Source of the DNA: Betaproteobacteria bacterium
GTDB lineage: Bacteria > Pseudomonadota > Gammaproteobacteria > Burkholderiales > Casimicrobiaceae
Length of the DNA stretch: 64,000 bases
Direction: 5' to 3'
NCBI GenBank assembly: GCA_027492485.1
Contig: JAPUER010000060.1
Span: 1-64,000, forward strand
Positions 48,657 through 57,752 of this stretch are shown here, piece after piece. How positions within the stretch are numbered: position 1 is the first letter of the stretch; every line of letters starts with the position of its first letter. Below the pieces are notes generated by a model. It was not told where the DNA came from and made no database searches. It saw only the letters and a list, made by a program, of their open reading frames with translations. The translations under genes were made by a program, and so were the position numbers.

Positions 48657-48821
48657 CTAGTGTCCTGATTTGGAAATTCGTTGAATATGAAATCGGCCGA
48701 TATCAATGTCAGGCAAGGCGCCAACCGCAGCCATAGCCGTAGCTATGGCGAGGATTGGCAATGCTGCATGGCGTTGATACTCGGGCGATTTCATCAACGA
48801 ATTTCCAAATCAGGACACTAG
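48657..48821. mobile_element. MITE-like 165-bp element
   Basis: It is bounded by CTAG on both sides. The outer 28 bases (48657-48684) are a perfect inverted match to the right end (48794-48821), and the similarity continues inward with small gaps (GAAATCG, TATCAA). A second perfect hairpin, CCATAGC-CGTA-GCTATGG, lies near the middle, so the whole element folds into one long hairpin. It has no coding capacity. It occupies most of the trxB/response-regulator gap, and its right-hand CTAG supplies the stop codon of the regulator gene. Confidence 0.85.
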
Positions 48822-49438
48822 CCACCGGTCATCGCCACCATGCGGATCAGGTGGGCGAGGGAGGTCGCCTCCATTTTCTCCATCACCCGCGCGCGATGCG
48901 CTTCGACGGTCTTGATGCTGATGTCGAGATCGTAGGCAATGGTCTTGTTCATCTTGCCGGTCACCACGGCATCGAGCACCTGTCGCTCGCGTTCCGACAA
49001 CGATGCCAGACGGGTTTCGATGCCGGCGATCTGACTATGCTGCGCCTGCGCTTCGACGGCGAAGGAAAGCGCTTCCTCGATCCGTTTCAGCAGATCGCTC
49101 TCGGCAAACGGTTTCTCGATGAAATCGAAGGCGCCGCGTTTGATGGCGGTGACGGCAATCGGCACATCGGCATGCGCAGTGACGAAGATGATCGGCATCT
49201 GCACGCCGCGTTCGGCCAGTGCCTCCTGCGTCTGCGGTCCGCTGAGGCCGGGCATGCGCACGTCGAGCACCGCGCAACGCGGCGGGCCGCCGACGCCCGG
49301 TTTTACTTCGGACAGAAAGCTCTCGGCATTGGGAAACAGGCGGGCCTGGTAGCCGTTCGATTGCAGCAGCCAGGCCACCGAGTCGCGAAACGCCTCGTCG
49401 TCGTCAACAACGTAAACAATGCCGGGGTGAATGCTCAT
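48818..49438 (-). CDS. FixJ/NarL-like response regulator
   Basis: A 206-aa two-component regulator. The receiver domain (residues ~5-125) has acidic pocket DDDE near the N-terminus, phosphoacceptor Asp in VLDVRMPGLSG, switch Thr in VTAH and Lys in IEKPF. The LuxR-type helix-turn-helix (LSERERQVLDAVV, NKTIAYDLDISIKTVEAHRARVMEKM) is at the C-terminus. Length is normal for FixJ. Its stop codon TAG is formed by the end of the adjacent MITE. It overlaps the kinase gene by four bases. Confidence 0.93.
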   Translation of the reverse strand: MSIHPGIVYVVDDDEAFRDSVAWLLQSNGYQARLFPNAESFLSEVKPGVGGPPRCAVLDVRMPGLSGPQTQEALAERGVQMPIIFVTAHADVPIAVTAIKRGAFDFIEKPFAESDLLKRIEEALSFAVEAQAQHSQIAGIETRLASLSERERQVLDAVVTGKMNKTIAYDLDISIKTVEAHRARVMEKMEATSLAHLIRMVAMTGG

Positions 49439-51552
49439 GCGTGGGCTCCGTCGTGCTCGGTCTCGGCAGGCGGGCGATCCTGCGGATGGTCGTGTGGGTG
49501 ATCTGCGGTGTGGTCGAAAGGCAGGGTGAAGCGGAAGATGGCACCGCAGGGCTCATTTTGTCTGAATGTGAGGTTGCCCTCGTGATATTCAATCAGCGAG
49601 CGGCAGATGTTGAGCCCCATCCCCATGCCATCGTTCTTGGTGCTGAAAAACGGCGAGAACAATTGCTGCGCCGCCTCCGCCGAGATGCCGACGCCGCGAT
49701 CCGCCACCTCCACCAGGGCATGGCTGCCATCGACGCGCGAGGTGCGAATCTCTGCAATGCGCTGCGCCGTGGGCAAATGCTGCATCGCTTCCCGTGCGTT
49801 ACGCAGGAAATTGAGCAGCACCTGCTCGATCATGATGCGATCGGCAAAGACCAGCGGCAGCTCGCGCGCCAGACGCAGTTCGCAGGTCAGCGCACGCTGC
49901 TCGTCGTCGCTCTGCGCCAGCTTGACCACCTCGATGACCAGCGCGTTGATGTCGAGTGCTTGTCGCTGCGGCTCGCGGGTACGCACGAATTCGCGCACCC
50001 GCCCAATGATGGCGCCCGCCCGCGCCACCTGGGCGTCGGCCTTTTCCATGGCGCCGATCACCGCCTGGTCGACGTTGCCGTTGTTCTTCAGCCGCCGAAT
50101 GCAGCCGTTGACGTAGTTGGCAATGGCCGCCAGCGGCTGGTTGATTTCATGGGCGAGGGTGGAGGCGATCTCGCCCACCGTCATCAGACGCGAAGTACGG
50201 GTCAGTTTTTCCTGCTGGGTCTGCCGGATGCGCTCGGCATTGACGCGATCGCTGATGTCGCCGAGTGTGGTCAAGCGTGCGATGCGGCCGTCGACCCAGC
50301 GCACCGCGCGCGTGCGCATCAGAAAATAGCGGCGGTCGCGGTGTTCGAGCTCGTCCTTGAACACGTCGCCTGGCTCGCCTTCGCGCGTCAGCAGCATGGG
50401 GGCGGTAAAGCGGGCGCTCGGGCTGTCGAGAAAGCCGTCCTCGAACTGTCGGGCATCGCGGCCGATCTCGATGTCGGGGAAGGTTTCATGGAAATGCGAG
50501 TTGCCGTACAACAACTCGTTGCTGCGCAAGTCGCTCACGTACACCGAGACGTCCAGCGAATCGAGAACCGTCTCGAAACGCTCGTTGGTGACCCGCAGAT
50601 CGGCAATCGATTGCGCGTAGGTGCGGTCGCGTTCGACTTCCGCCCGCTTGCGCATGCGCTGCTGCTTGCGCAGGCCAATCGAGGTCCACACCATCAGCCC
50701 GGTCAGCGCCAGCACCGCCGTCGACAGCGTCAGGTTGGGCAGCAGCGTGGACGGTTTGGCGCCGACCAGCGTCAGTTGCAGATCGCGCCACGGCAACGAC
50801 AGCGGCACCGTGTGCTTGACGACGCCAGACTCGATGTGCATTGCCTCGGCATTGGTCATGCCCTGTCCGCTGGCGTCGGAGATCACGGCGCGGTATTTGC
50901 GCCCCGCCCAGTCCGGCGCCGCCTTTTCGAGCAGCGAATCGAAGGAAATGACGCTATTGATGGTGCCGACGAAATCGCCCTGGGCGATCACCGGCGCCGC
51001 GTATTCGATGTAGTAGCGGCCGAGATCGTTGCGGTAAGGCTGCGAATACGTGCTGCGGCTGGTCTTGCGGGTGAGCCCGGTCATCCACACCTGGTCGGCG
51101 AACGGCGCCCGGCCGCGCATGACCATTTCGAGCGAGTGCGAGCCCGGCGCATGTTGCACCACATCCAGCTCCGGCGTGACGCGCATGATGTCGGTCACAT
51201 AGACCGACTCCACCGCCCGCTTGCTCGCCACGCGGTCGAATTCTTCCGGCGAGATGCGTTCGCCGCCAACGTCGAGCGCGAGGCGGTCGAGGAACTGCTG
51301 GTCGTTTTCCAGCCGCCGCGAGATGGACTGCTCCACCACCGCCGCGTCGCGGATGATTTCTGCTTTCTCGAATTCCTGTTCGTGCTGCGCAACGAAGTAA
51401 ATGAGCAACATCATGCCGGCGGCGAACGCAAGCAGCATCCATTCGTGCACGTACCAGTCGCGCTGCGCAGTGTCTGGCCGCGCGACCGGGCGCAAGCCGC
51501 CGGGCGCAACGGGCGGCTTGCTCGCAGAGGGGACGACGGACGGATCGGGCAT
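49435..51552 (-). CDS. Membrane sensor histidine kinase (periplasmic sensor, PAS, HisKA)
   Basis: A 705-aa kinase partner of the FixJ-like regulator. Membrane helix 1 lies near residues 38-54, then a periplasmic Cache-like sensor of about 220 residues (RYYIEYAAPV, VISDASGQG), and helix 2 near 275-298. A PAS domain follows (about 325-440), then HisKA with the phospho-His near 466 in LAHEINQPLAA, and HATPase with GMGMGLNICRSLI near 640. The last ~26 residues are His/Asp-rich (DHPHDHPQD) and could bind metal. The signal is unknown. Confidence 0.92.
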   Translation of the reverse strand: MPDPSVVPSASKPPVAPGGLRPVARPDTAQRDWYVHEWMLLAFAAGMMLLIYFVAQHEQEFEKAEIIRDAAVVEQSISRRLENDQQFLDRLALDVGGERISPEEFDRVASKRAVESVYVTDIMRVTPELDVVQHAPGSHSLEMVMRGRAPFADQVWMTGLTRKTSRSTYSQPYRNDLGRYYIEYAAPVIAQGDFVGTINSVISFDSLLEKAAPDWAGRKYRAVISDASGQGMTNAEAMHIESGVVKHTVPLSLPWRDLQLTLVGAKPSTLLPNLTLSTAVLALTGLMVWTSIGLRKQQRMRKRAEVERDRTYAQSIADLRVTNERFETVLDSLDVSVYVSDLRSNELLYGNSHFHETFPDIEIGRDARQFEDGFLDSPSARFTAPMLLTREGEPGDVFKDELEHRDRRYFLMRTRAVRWVDGRIARLTTLGDISDRVNAERIRQTQQEKLTRTSRLMTVGEIASTLAHEINQPLAAIANYVNGCIRRLKNNGNVDQAVIGAMEKADAQVARAGAIIGRVREFVRTREPQRQALDINALVIEVVKLAQSDDEQRALTCELRLARELPLVFADRIMIEQVLLNFLRNAREAMQHLPTAQRIAEIRTSRVDGSHALVEVADRGVGISAEAAQQLFSPFFSTKNDGMGMGLNICRSLIEYHEGNLTFRQNEPCGAIFRFTLPFDHTADHPHDHPQDRPPAETEHDGAHA

Positions 51553-51714
51553 CTGCCGATTTTAGGTAACGCGGCCGCGGTCGCGCTGCGCGCGCCGGTG
51601 GGCGTTTGGGTGTACGCTAGCGAGGCATCGCTGCACTGTTTTTTTTAGTCGATCGGACAAGCGGGCGGCGTCGCGCCGCACGATACCTGCACAACGAGAC
51701 ACGGGAGGACATCC

Positions 51715-52176
51715 ATGCTGGTCAGTGAAATTCTTCGCATCAAGGGCAGTACGCTGTTCACGGCGACGCCGGACATGAGCGTCAAGGACGCCGTGCATTC
51801 GATGGCGGAGCAGGATATTGGCTCGCTGGTGGTGATGGAGAAGGGCAAGCTGGTCGGCATGCTGACCTTTCGCGAGCTGATCAAGGTGCTCGACGAGCGG
51901 GGCACCGAACTGAAATCGCTGGCCGTCGGCGAAATCATGGAAAGCAATCCGCTGACCGCGGACCCGCACATGGAAGTCAACGCCCTGCGCGGCGCCATGC
52001 TCGATCGCCACGCCCGCTACATCCCGATCATGGAGGCCGGCACGCTGATGGGGGTGCTGTCGTTCCACGACGTGGCAAAAGCGGTGTTCGAGGAGCAGAG
52101 CTTCGAGAACCGCATGCTCAAGAGCTACATCAAGAACTGGCCGGACGAAGAAGAAACCGCGGCACAGACCAACTGA
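51715..52176 (+). CDS. CBS domain protein
   Basis: A 153-aa protein consisting of a tandem pair of CBS domains (about residues 8-65 and 78-130), the adenosine-nucleotide-sensing module. The motifs DIGSLVVMEKGKLVGMLTFREL and ARYIPIMEAGTLMGVLSFHD are typical. With no fused enzyme its role is likely regulatory. A good ribosome binding site (GGGAGGA) lies upstream. It converges on the DMT transporter gene. Confidence 0.88.
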   Translation: MLVSEILRIKGSTLFTATPDMSVKDAVHSMAEQDIGSLVVMEKGKLVGMLTFRELIKVLDERGTELKSLAVGEIMESNPLTADPHMEVNALRGAMLDRHARYIPIMEAGTLMGVLSFHDVAKAVFEEQSFENRMLKSYIKNWPDEEETAAQTN

Positions 52177-52186
52177 CCAGCGAGAT

Positions 52187-53074
52187 CTAGCCCACCGCCG
52201 CTCTCGGCGGTTTCAGCACCAGTATCACCGCGACCACGATCGCCAGCAGCGCGACGTAGTCGAACGGTCGTGGCCGCTCGCCGAGCAGCAGCATGCCGCT
52301 GGCGAAGCCGACGATGGGCACCGCCAGCGAACTGATGCCGGTGATCTGCGCCGGCAAGGCGCGTACCAGCTCGTTCCACGCAAACCAGCAGAAGCCGAAC
52401 ACCACCAGCACATTGAACAGCAGGCCGAACCACCCGCTAGCCGACACCGGCAGCCACGGCCCGTGCCCGAACAGCGCGAGCCCAACGAACAGCGGCCAGC
52501 CGCCAAGGATGAAGCTCCAGATCATCAGCGTGGTGGTCGGGATCGACTTCGGAAAGCCCTTGAACAGCACGATGCCGACGGCCCACAGCAAACCGGAGGC
52601 GATCATCATCAGCGCCGCCGCCGGCGCCCCGCGCAGGGCCTGAAACTCGTCCACCAGCAAGAGCGCGATGCCGCCCATGCCGATGCTGATCGCCGCGATG
52701 CGCGACGCAGTCAACCGCTCGCCGAGGAACACGCGCGAAAGCAAAACCACCCACAGCGGCATGGTGTAGGCCAGCACCCCGGCGCGGCCGGCCGGCAGCA
52801 TGGTCAACGCCGCGGCGGACAGGATGTTCCAGGCCGCGACGTTGCACAGCGCGCAGACAAACATGCGCCCCCAGTGCTCGCGCGGCAGGCTCAGCGGCAC
52901 GCCGCGCTGGAGATTGAAGGCAACGAACCAGAGCAGGCCGGCGGCGATGCAGTAGGAGCGGAAGACCCAGAAATTGAGCTCCGCCAGCGCCATCTTCATC
53001 ATCGGCCAGTTCACGCCCCAGAGCAGCACGACGGCGACGAAAAGCCCCAGCTCACGGCGTCCGATCACGGGCAT
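52187..53074 (-). CDS. EamA/DMT family transporter
   Basis: A 295-aa inner-membrane protein with ten predicted helices in two EamA repeats (about 8-140 and 150-285). LLWGVNWPMMKMALAELN at the start of repeat 1 and ALPAQITGISSLAVPIVGFASGMLLLGE in repeat 2 are typical. Members export amino acids or other metabolites; the substrate is not readable from the sequence. It is followed on the same strand, after a repeat, by nothing co-directional within its operon. Confidence 0.87.
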   Translation of the reverse strand: MPVIGRRELGLFVAVVLLWGVNWPMMKMALAELNFWVFRSYCIAAGLLWFVAFNLQRGVPLSLPREHWGRMFVCALCNVAAWNILSAAALTMLPAGRAGVLAYTMPLWVVLLSRVFLGERLTASRIAAISIGMGGIALLLVDEFQALRGAPAAALMMIASGLLWAVGIVLFKGFPKSIPTTTLMIWSFILGGWPLFVGLALFGHGPWLPVSASGWFGLLFNVLVVFGFCWFAWNELVRALPAQITGISSLAVPIVGFASGMLLLGERPRPFDYVALLAIVVAVILVLKPPRAAVG

Positions 53075-53082
53075 GACCGATC

Positions 53083-53204
53083 ACCTTTTTGCTGAAACGA
53101 CTGCTGCATCGGGGCTGGTGGCTCAAAAAGAAGAAAACTCGACTATTGGCAAAAACAGCGCCATAGCCCTATTGGAATGGGGCTTGCAGCAAAAAGCCAT
53201 TGGC
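53083..53204 (+). repeat. Dispersed palindromic repeat, full-length copy D
   Basis: About 122 bp beginning CACCTTTTTGCTGAAACGAC and ending GCAGCAAAAAGCCATTGG, inverted relative to each other. CTCGACTATTGG is near the centre and GCCCTATTGGAATGGGGC forms a hairpin. It lies between the DMT transporter start and the DUF2863 gene end. Same family as copies A to C. Confidence 0.7.
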
Positions 53205-53257
53205 CTGGCAACGATGGGAGAACTCACGCGCCGGCGTTCTATCACCGCCCGGCCGTC

Positions 53258-54439
53258 TCAATGCAGATGCATCGAACCGGTGTTCGCTTCCTCTGGCAAA
53301 TGAGCGTGCAGCATTTCGCCTTCGCGGTTGGGGAAATGCGGCGCGCCGCAGTCGTCGCAGAACTCCAGCGGCAACTGCTCCTCCAGCACCACGATGGTGC
53401 CGACGTTCGCCGCACGCAGCAGGGCTTCGATTTCTTCCACCACCGGCGTGTCGTCGCCTTCGTCCGACACCAGCGGCCAGACGCAGCCGTGCACCACATC
53501 CTCGCTGTCGCCCAGCGTGAAACCGATGCGGTATTCCTCCAGCCCATTGCCCCAGCAGCCGCCGATGGTGGCCACGATCTTGTCCGGCGTGGTGCCGGTC
53601 ACTGCCTCCAGGAACGACACCGATGCGCCGATCGAGTAGGCGCGCGACGCCAGATCGGCATCGCGACAGGCGGCAAAGAACGAGCGCGGCAGCGTCAATT
53701 CGTGCGGAAAGCCCACCAGCAAGGGCTTGATCGCGTTGCCGCCCTGCGTGCGCCAGACGCCGAGGCAGGTCTGGCGCGCTTCTTCCACCGGCGTGGTCAT
53801 CTCCTGCCAGGCGTAGAACGGATCGCCTTCGGTCGCCTGAAACGCACCAACGATCATGCGCATGTCGCAGACCACGTCGGGCGCTTCTTCCAGCGATTCC
53901 GGCGGCATCGCCAGATGCTTGCGCTCGCGGATCGATTCGGCGAGCAATTGCAGCAGCTCGCGCGAGGCGCTGTAGCTGTGCGGCAACTGGTCCGGCGCGA
54001 ACAAATAGTCGACCAGCGCAATCTTCACTTTCGAGGAGAACACATGCGCCGAAAGCTGCACCGCGATGTCCTGCAACTGCTGCTTCGGGATGGTGCGGGT
54101 CGGAATCTTGCTGCGGCCCCAGACCAGAATCGGGGCGCAGAACAGCGTTACCCGCTGGGCGCCGGCTTCGGAATCGAGCACGATGGATTCGGTCAGCGAC
54201 TCGACCATGTCGGCCAGCGCGTCGAAGGTCGCATCCGGCGCGTCGTGCGCCTTGTCCAGCGCGCGGTTGATCGCGTCTTCGTCGTTGTTTTCCAGGTGCT
54301 GGGTCACGGCCGATTGCAGCTCGCGCTCCCAGTAAACATCCTCGGCACGGCTTTTCGACGAGGCCAGCCCTTCGGCCAGACGGACGAGCTGGTTGGCTTC
54401 ACGGGCGCCGCTCTTGCGGCGAAATGGGGCGCGGGGCAT
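53258..54439 (-). CDS. DUF2863 family protein
   Basis: A 393-aa cytoplasmic protein resembling the betaproteobacterial DUF2863 family: Arg-rich start, LVRLAEGLASSKSRAEDVYWE helix, FCAPILVWGRSKIP, and VDYLFAPDQLPHSY. No signal peptide or membrane segment. Near the C-terminus FCDDCGAPHFPNREGE contains a CxxC pair followed by His-rich sequence that might bind zinc. No function is established. Confidence 0.75.
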   Translation of the reverse strand: MPRAPFRRKSGAREANQLVRLAEGLASSKSRAEDVYWERELQSAVTQHLENNDEDAINRALDKAHDAPDATFDALADMVESLTESIVLDSEAGAQRVTLFCAPILVWGRSKIPTRTIPKQQLQDIAVQLSAHVFSSKVKIALVDYLFAPDQLPHSYSASRELLQLLAESIRERKHLAMPPESLEEAPDVVCDMRMIVGAFQATEGDPFYAWQEMTTPVEEARQTCLGVWRTQGGNAIKPLLVGFPHELTLPRSFFAACRDADLASRAYSIGASVSFLEAVTGTTPDKIVATIGGCWGNGLEEYRIGFTLGDSEDVVHGCVWPLVSDEGDDTPVVEEIEALLRAANVGTIVVLEEQLPLEFCDDCGAPHFPNREGEMLHAHLPEEANTGSMHLH

Positions 54440-54550
54440 GGTGATTCCTTGTAACGAACGGCCATTTTACGGAGCCGCCGCGAGCAGATGGGGGCGGAAA
54501 GTTGCGCCAGTCAACGCCGGCGACCGTCCGCATGGCTGGCGCGAACGCGC

Positions 54551-56128
54551 CTATTGACGCGGGCAGGCGTTCTGCCGCTCCAGCCAGTCAAGCGCGGCGC
54601 CGACGACGGGATCGTCGACGGAAGCATTCGATGGCTTGACTGCAATGACCTCATCCGGGGTGATCTTGCCACCATACTGCTTGCCGTTGCGATCCAGCAT
54701 CACCGACCCGGTAATCGCCAGGATGGCGCCGTCGGAAAGTTTCAGCGGCCGGTTGCCGGTGGTCAGGCCGGCCGACGGCGTGCCGAAGCTGCGCGCGTTG
54801 GGGCGCCCGACGAAGGCGATGGCAACGGCCTCGCCGGAACTGCCCGTGGCCGGGCCCAGCAAAACCGCGACCGGCGTCCGGCCGTTGCCGATGCGTGCGA
54901 TCGCTGCCTCGGCACGGTCGCGGGTTTCGGGCACGCCGGATCCGCCAGTGATGAAGGTATTACCGTGGTATCGCCAGACGACGCGCCCTTGCTGCGCAGT
55001 CGCGAGGCCCCCGACTTCACCGTCCGCAAACAGCGGCGCCAACCCGGCAAGCATCGGGAACATGCTGCCGCCACGGTTGTTGCGTAGATCGAGTAGCAGC
55101 CCGCACTCCGGTCTGCCAGCCTGCGCCAGCATCTGCTGGATTTTTGACGCAAACTGTTGCCCGGCCGCGCTGTCCATGTTGGCAAAACCGGGCACCGCGA
55201 GCATCGGGCGACCGTGCACCGCGCTCAACGCGACGTTCGCGATCGATTGCACCGCCGAACGGTCGGCCGCGGCCTTTTCACCGGGCGTAATCAGATGGCT
55301 GTGGCCGTCGCCCAGCTGCTTGAGTACATGGCGGATCGCCGGGTAGGTGTCGGCCCCTGTGCCTGCGCCAGCGGCCAGCGCGCGGCTTTCTGCCGCAGCG
55401 GCCTTCCAGTCGACACGAGCGCTGTTCAGTGCCTGCTCGCGGATGGTCTGAACTGCCTCGTCAAGGTACTTCCCGGCGGCGGACGAAAGCGGCTTCGCAT
55501 CGGCGGCGTCGACTGCCCAGGCCGCTGCCTCGACGTCGTCAAACCAGCGCACGCCGCCGCCGGCCTGGCGCAGCCCAAGCATCAGCTGTTGCGCCGCGGC
55601 CGGCAGCAGCAGGCGTACTTCATGTTGTTGCCAACCATCGCTGCCGGCACCGTTTGCAGCGTCGGACTGTGCATAGGCGACCATCTTGCGATCCGCGCCT
55701 GTCGCCATCAACATCAGCGCACCGGCTGCGTCGATGCCGTCAGTGCGAACCCAGGCACGCAGCGAGACCACGGCATTGCCGAGCGGCCCCGCCGGGACGG
55801 TCTGGGTAACGGCAGTGAACGCCACGCCGTCGGCGCGCGTCATCCGCAGACTCCCGCCACCACTGCGAAACACGGTGTGGTCAAGCTGGAAGGTGTCGCC
55901 CGGCCCGGCCTTGAACCAGCCGGCCGGGCGTGCCGCGTTGTCGGTCAATCCTTGTTCGAAGCCGGCGTTGGCCAGCGCAATCGGCGTTGCACCCGGCACG
56001 CTGGCGGTTTGCGCGAGCCCGACGCCGGTGAGCGTCGCCAGCATCAGGCTGGCAAGGACCACGCGTAGCCAGCGACGTGCCGGCCAGGTTGATTGAGCGT
56101 GCGGCGAGGGGAATGAAGGGGCGAACAT
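54551..56128 (-). CDS. S41 family peptidase
   Basis: A 525-aa exported serine peptidase. After a signal peptide (ASLMLATLTGVGLAQ) comes a beta-sandwich-like domain of about 170 residues (NAGFEQGL, GGGSLRM; resembles carbohydrate-binding modules). The C-terminal-processing-type peptidase domain follows: LGDGHSHL, LLLDLRNNRGGSMFPM and the catalytic Ser in ATGSSGEAVAIAF. No PDZ domain is evident between them. The ATG at 56128 begins the signal peptide; longer forms are unlikely. Confidence 0.85.
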   Translation of the reverse strand: MFAPSFPSPHAQSTWPARRWLRVVLASLMLATLTGVGLAQTASVPGATPIALANAGFEQGLTDNAARPAGWFKAGPGDTFQLDHTVFRSGGGSLRMTRADGVAFTAVTQTVPAGPLGNAVVSLRAWVRTDGIDAAGALMLMATGADRKMVAYAQSDAANGAGSDGWQQHEVRLLLPAAAQQLMLGLRQAGGGVRWFDDVEAAAWAVDAADAKPLSSAAGKYLDEAVQTIREQALNSARVDWKAAAAESRALAAGAGTGADTYPAIRHVLKQLGDGHSHLITPGEKAAADRSAVQSIANVALSAVHGRPMLAVPGFANMDSAAGQQFASKIQQMLAQAGRPECGLLLDLRNNRGGSMFPMLAGLAPLFADGEVGGLATAQQGRVVWRYHGNTFITGGSGVPETRDRAEAAIARIGNGRTPVAVLLGPATGSSGEAVAIAFVGRPNARSFGTPSAGLTTGNRPLKLSDGAILAITGSVMLDRNGKQYGGKITPDEVIAVKPSNASVDDPVVGAALDWLERQNACPRQ

Positions 56129-56245
56129 AGGCGCTATCTGGTGGACGGCGGTGGATTTTGCAATGCGCCGCGCCGTCGACGGTGTCGCAAAGCGCATCGA
56201 GTTCGGTTTCGGTGCGGATGACGTGATCCGACGTGACTTCTCCGG

Positions 56246-57319
56246 TCAGAGGGCGTTCTTCTGCGCCAGCGCCCACCCAACATGCTCCCGCACCAAGGCG
56301 TCGGGATGCGCCGCACGGGCTTGCAGGGCGGTCTGCACCGATGGCGACGGTGGCGCGTTGCCCAACGCCACGGCGATATTGCGCAGCCAGCGCTGGTGGC
56401 CGATGCGGCGAATGGGGCTGCCTTGCAGGCGTTCGTTGAAGTCTGCCACGGTCCAGGCGAAGAGTTCGACCAACGTCGCGCTATCGAGGCCATTGCGCGG
56501 TTCGAAATCGGGGACGGCGGCCGTGCGCGCAAACTTGTTCCACGGGCAGACGAGCTGGCAATCGTCGCAGCCGTAGATGCGGTTGCCCATCGGCTTGCGA
56601 AATTCTTCCGGGATGCTGCCCTGGTGTTCGATCGTCAGATAGCTGATGCAGCGCCGTGCGTCGAGCCGGTGCGGCGCGGTGATGGCGCGCGTGGGACAGA
56701 TGTCCAGGCAGGCGGTGCAACTGCCGCAATGATTGTCTGCCGTCGGCACCGCGCCGGGCGTTGCGAGCGCGAGCGAGGTATAGATTTCGCCCAGAAAGAA
56801 CAGCGAGCCGCGTTCGCGGTTGAGCAGCAGGGTGTGTTTGCCGCGCCAGCCCAGGCCGGCCTTCGTCGCCAGCGGAATCTCCATCACCGGCGCCGAATCG
56901 GTAAACACCCGAAAGTCGTGCGTGGCAATCTGCTCGCCGATGCGCTCGGCAAACGCCTGCAATTTGTTGCGCAGCACCTTGTGGTAGTCGCGCCCGAGGG
57001 CATAGCGCGACACATAAGCGCGGTCGGCCGATCGCAGCGTCGCCTCGGCATCCGCCGCACGCTCGGGCCAGTAGTCGAGTGCGACGCAGATTACCGACTG
57101 CGTGCCGGGCTGCAATTCATCCGGTTGCCATCGTTTGCTGCCGTGGCGGGCCATATACTCCATTCCGCCATGATGACCGGCCGCAATCCACGCCTGATAG
57201 CCCACCGCTTCGCGCGAAAGCTCGATGTCGGCAATGCCGACGGCGGCCCAGCCCATGTCGAGCCCGAGACGCACAATGCGCTGCGCGGCGGAGGCGTCGG
57301 TGGCGGTGACTGCTGACAT
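56246..57319 (-). CDS. queG: Epoxyqueuosine reductase
   Basis: A 357-aa cobalamin and iron-sulfur enzyme that performs the last step of queuosine synthesis on tRNA. Two [4Fe-4S] motifs are readable: CGSCTACLDICP and GCDDCQLVCP. The cobalamin region includes RVFTDSAPVMEIPLATKAGLG, and a HEAT-like C-terminus follows. The chosen start (MSAVTATD) aligns with family N-termini. It is divergent from tsaE, and the two start codons overlap on opposite strands. Confidence 0.93.
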   Translation of the reverse strand: MSAVTATDASAAQRIVRLGLDMGWAAVGIADIELSREAVGYQAWIAAGHHGGMEYMARHGSKRWQPDELQPGTQSVICVALDYWPERAADAEATLRSADRAYVSRYALGRDYHKVLRNKLQAFAERIGEQIATHDFRVFTDSAPVMEIPLATKAGLGWRGKHTLLLNRERGSLFFLGEIYTSLALATPGAVPTADNHCGSCTACLDICPTRAITAPHRLDARRCISYLTIEHQGSIPEEFRKPMGNRIYGCDDCQLVCPWNKFARTAAVPDFEPRNGLDSATLVELFAWTVADFNERLQGSPIRRIGHQRWLRNIAVALGNAPPSPSVQTALQARAAHPDALVREHVGWALAQKNAL

Positions 57320-57752
57320 GACGCCGATTGTAGAAAGCTCGCAGTTTCTGCCCGACGAAGCGGCCACGCTTGCTTTTGCACGGCACTTTGCTGCGGATAT
57401 GCAGTCGCCATGTTCGATCGCGCTGGTTGGCGATCTCGGCGCCGGCAAGACGACGTTTGTGCGTGGCGTGCTGCGCGCATTGGGCGTGACCGGCGCCATC
57501 AAGAGCCCCACCTACGCGCTGGTTGAAAGCTATGCAACTTCGCTTGGCGACGTTCATCACCTCGACGCCTATCGCATCGAAAGTGCCGACGATTTCGCGG
57601 CGCGCGGCGGCTTTGAGTATTTCCAGTCGCCGTCGATCCGTTTCGTCGAATGGCCCGAGCGGCTGCATGGCGCGGTGAACTTCGATCGGGTGATCCGTTT
57701 TCAGTTCGAAGGCGGCGGACGGCGGGTGACGCTTTCGCGAGGCCCGCTTTGA
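57318..57752 (+). CDS. tsaE: tRNA threonylcarbamoyladenosine biosynthesis ATPase TsaE
   Basis: A 144-aa P-loop ATPase that works with TsaD and TsaB to make t6A on ANN-decoding tRNAs. Walker A is GDLGAGKTTF (about residues 37-46), followed by IKSPTYALVESY and the conserved VEWPERL. The ATG at 57318 is the family-typical start and shares two bases with the queG start (CATG). It is translationally linked to amiC, whose start overlaps its stop. Confidence 0.93.
   Translation: MTPIVESSQFLPDEAATLAFARHFAADMQSPCSIALVGDLGAGKTTFVRGVLRALGVTGAIKSPTYALVESYATSLGDVHHLDAYRIESADDFAARGGFEYFQSPSIRFVEWPERLHGAVNFDRVIRFQFEGGGRRVTLSRGPL

Noticed and set aside
54551..56197. Starting the S41 peptidase at 56197
   Set aside because: The extra 23 residues precede a complete signal peptide that begins at the ATG at 56128.
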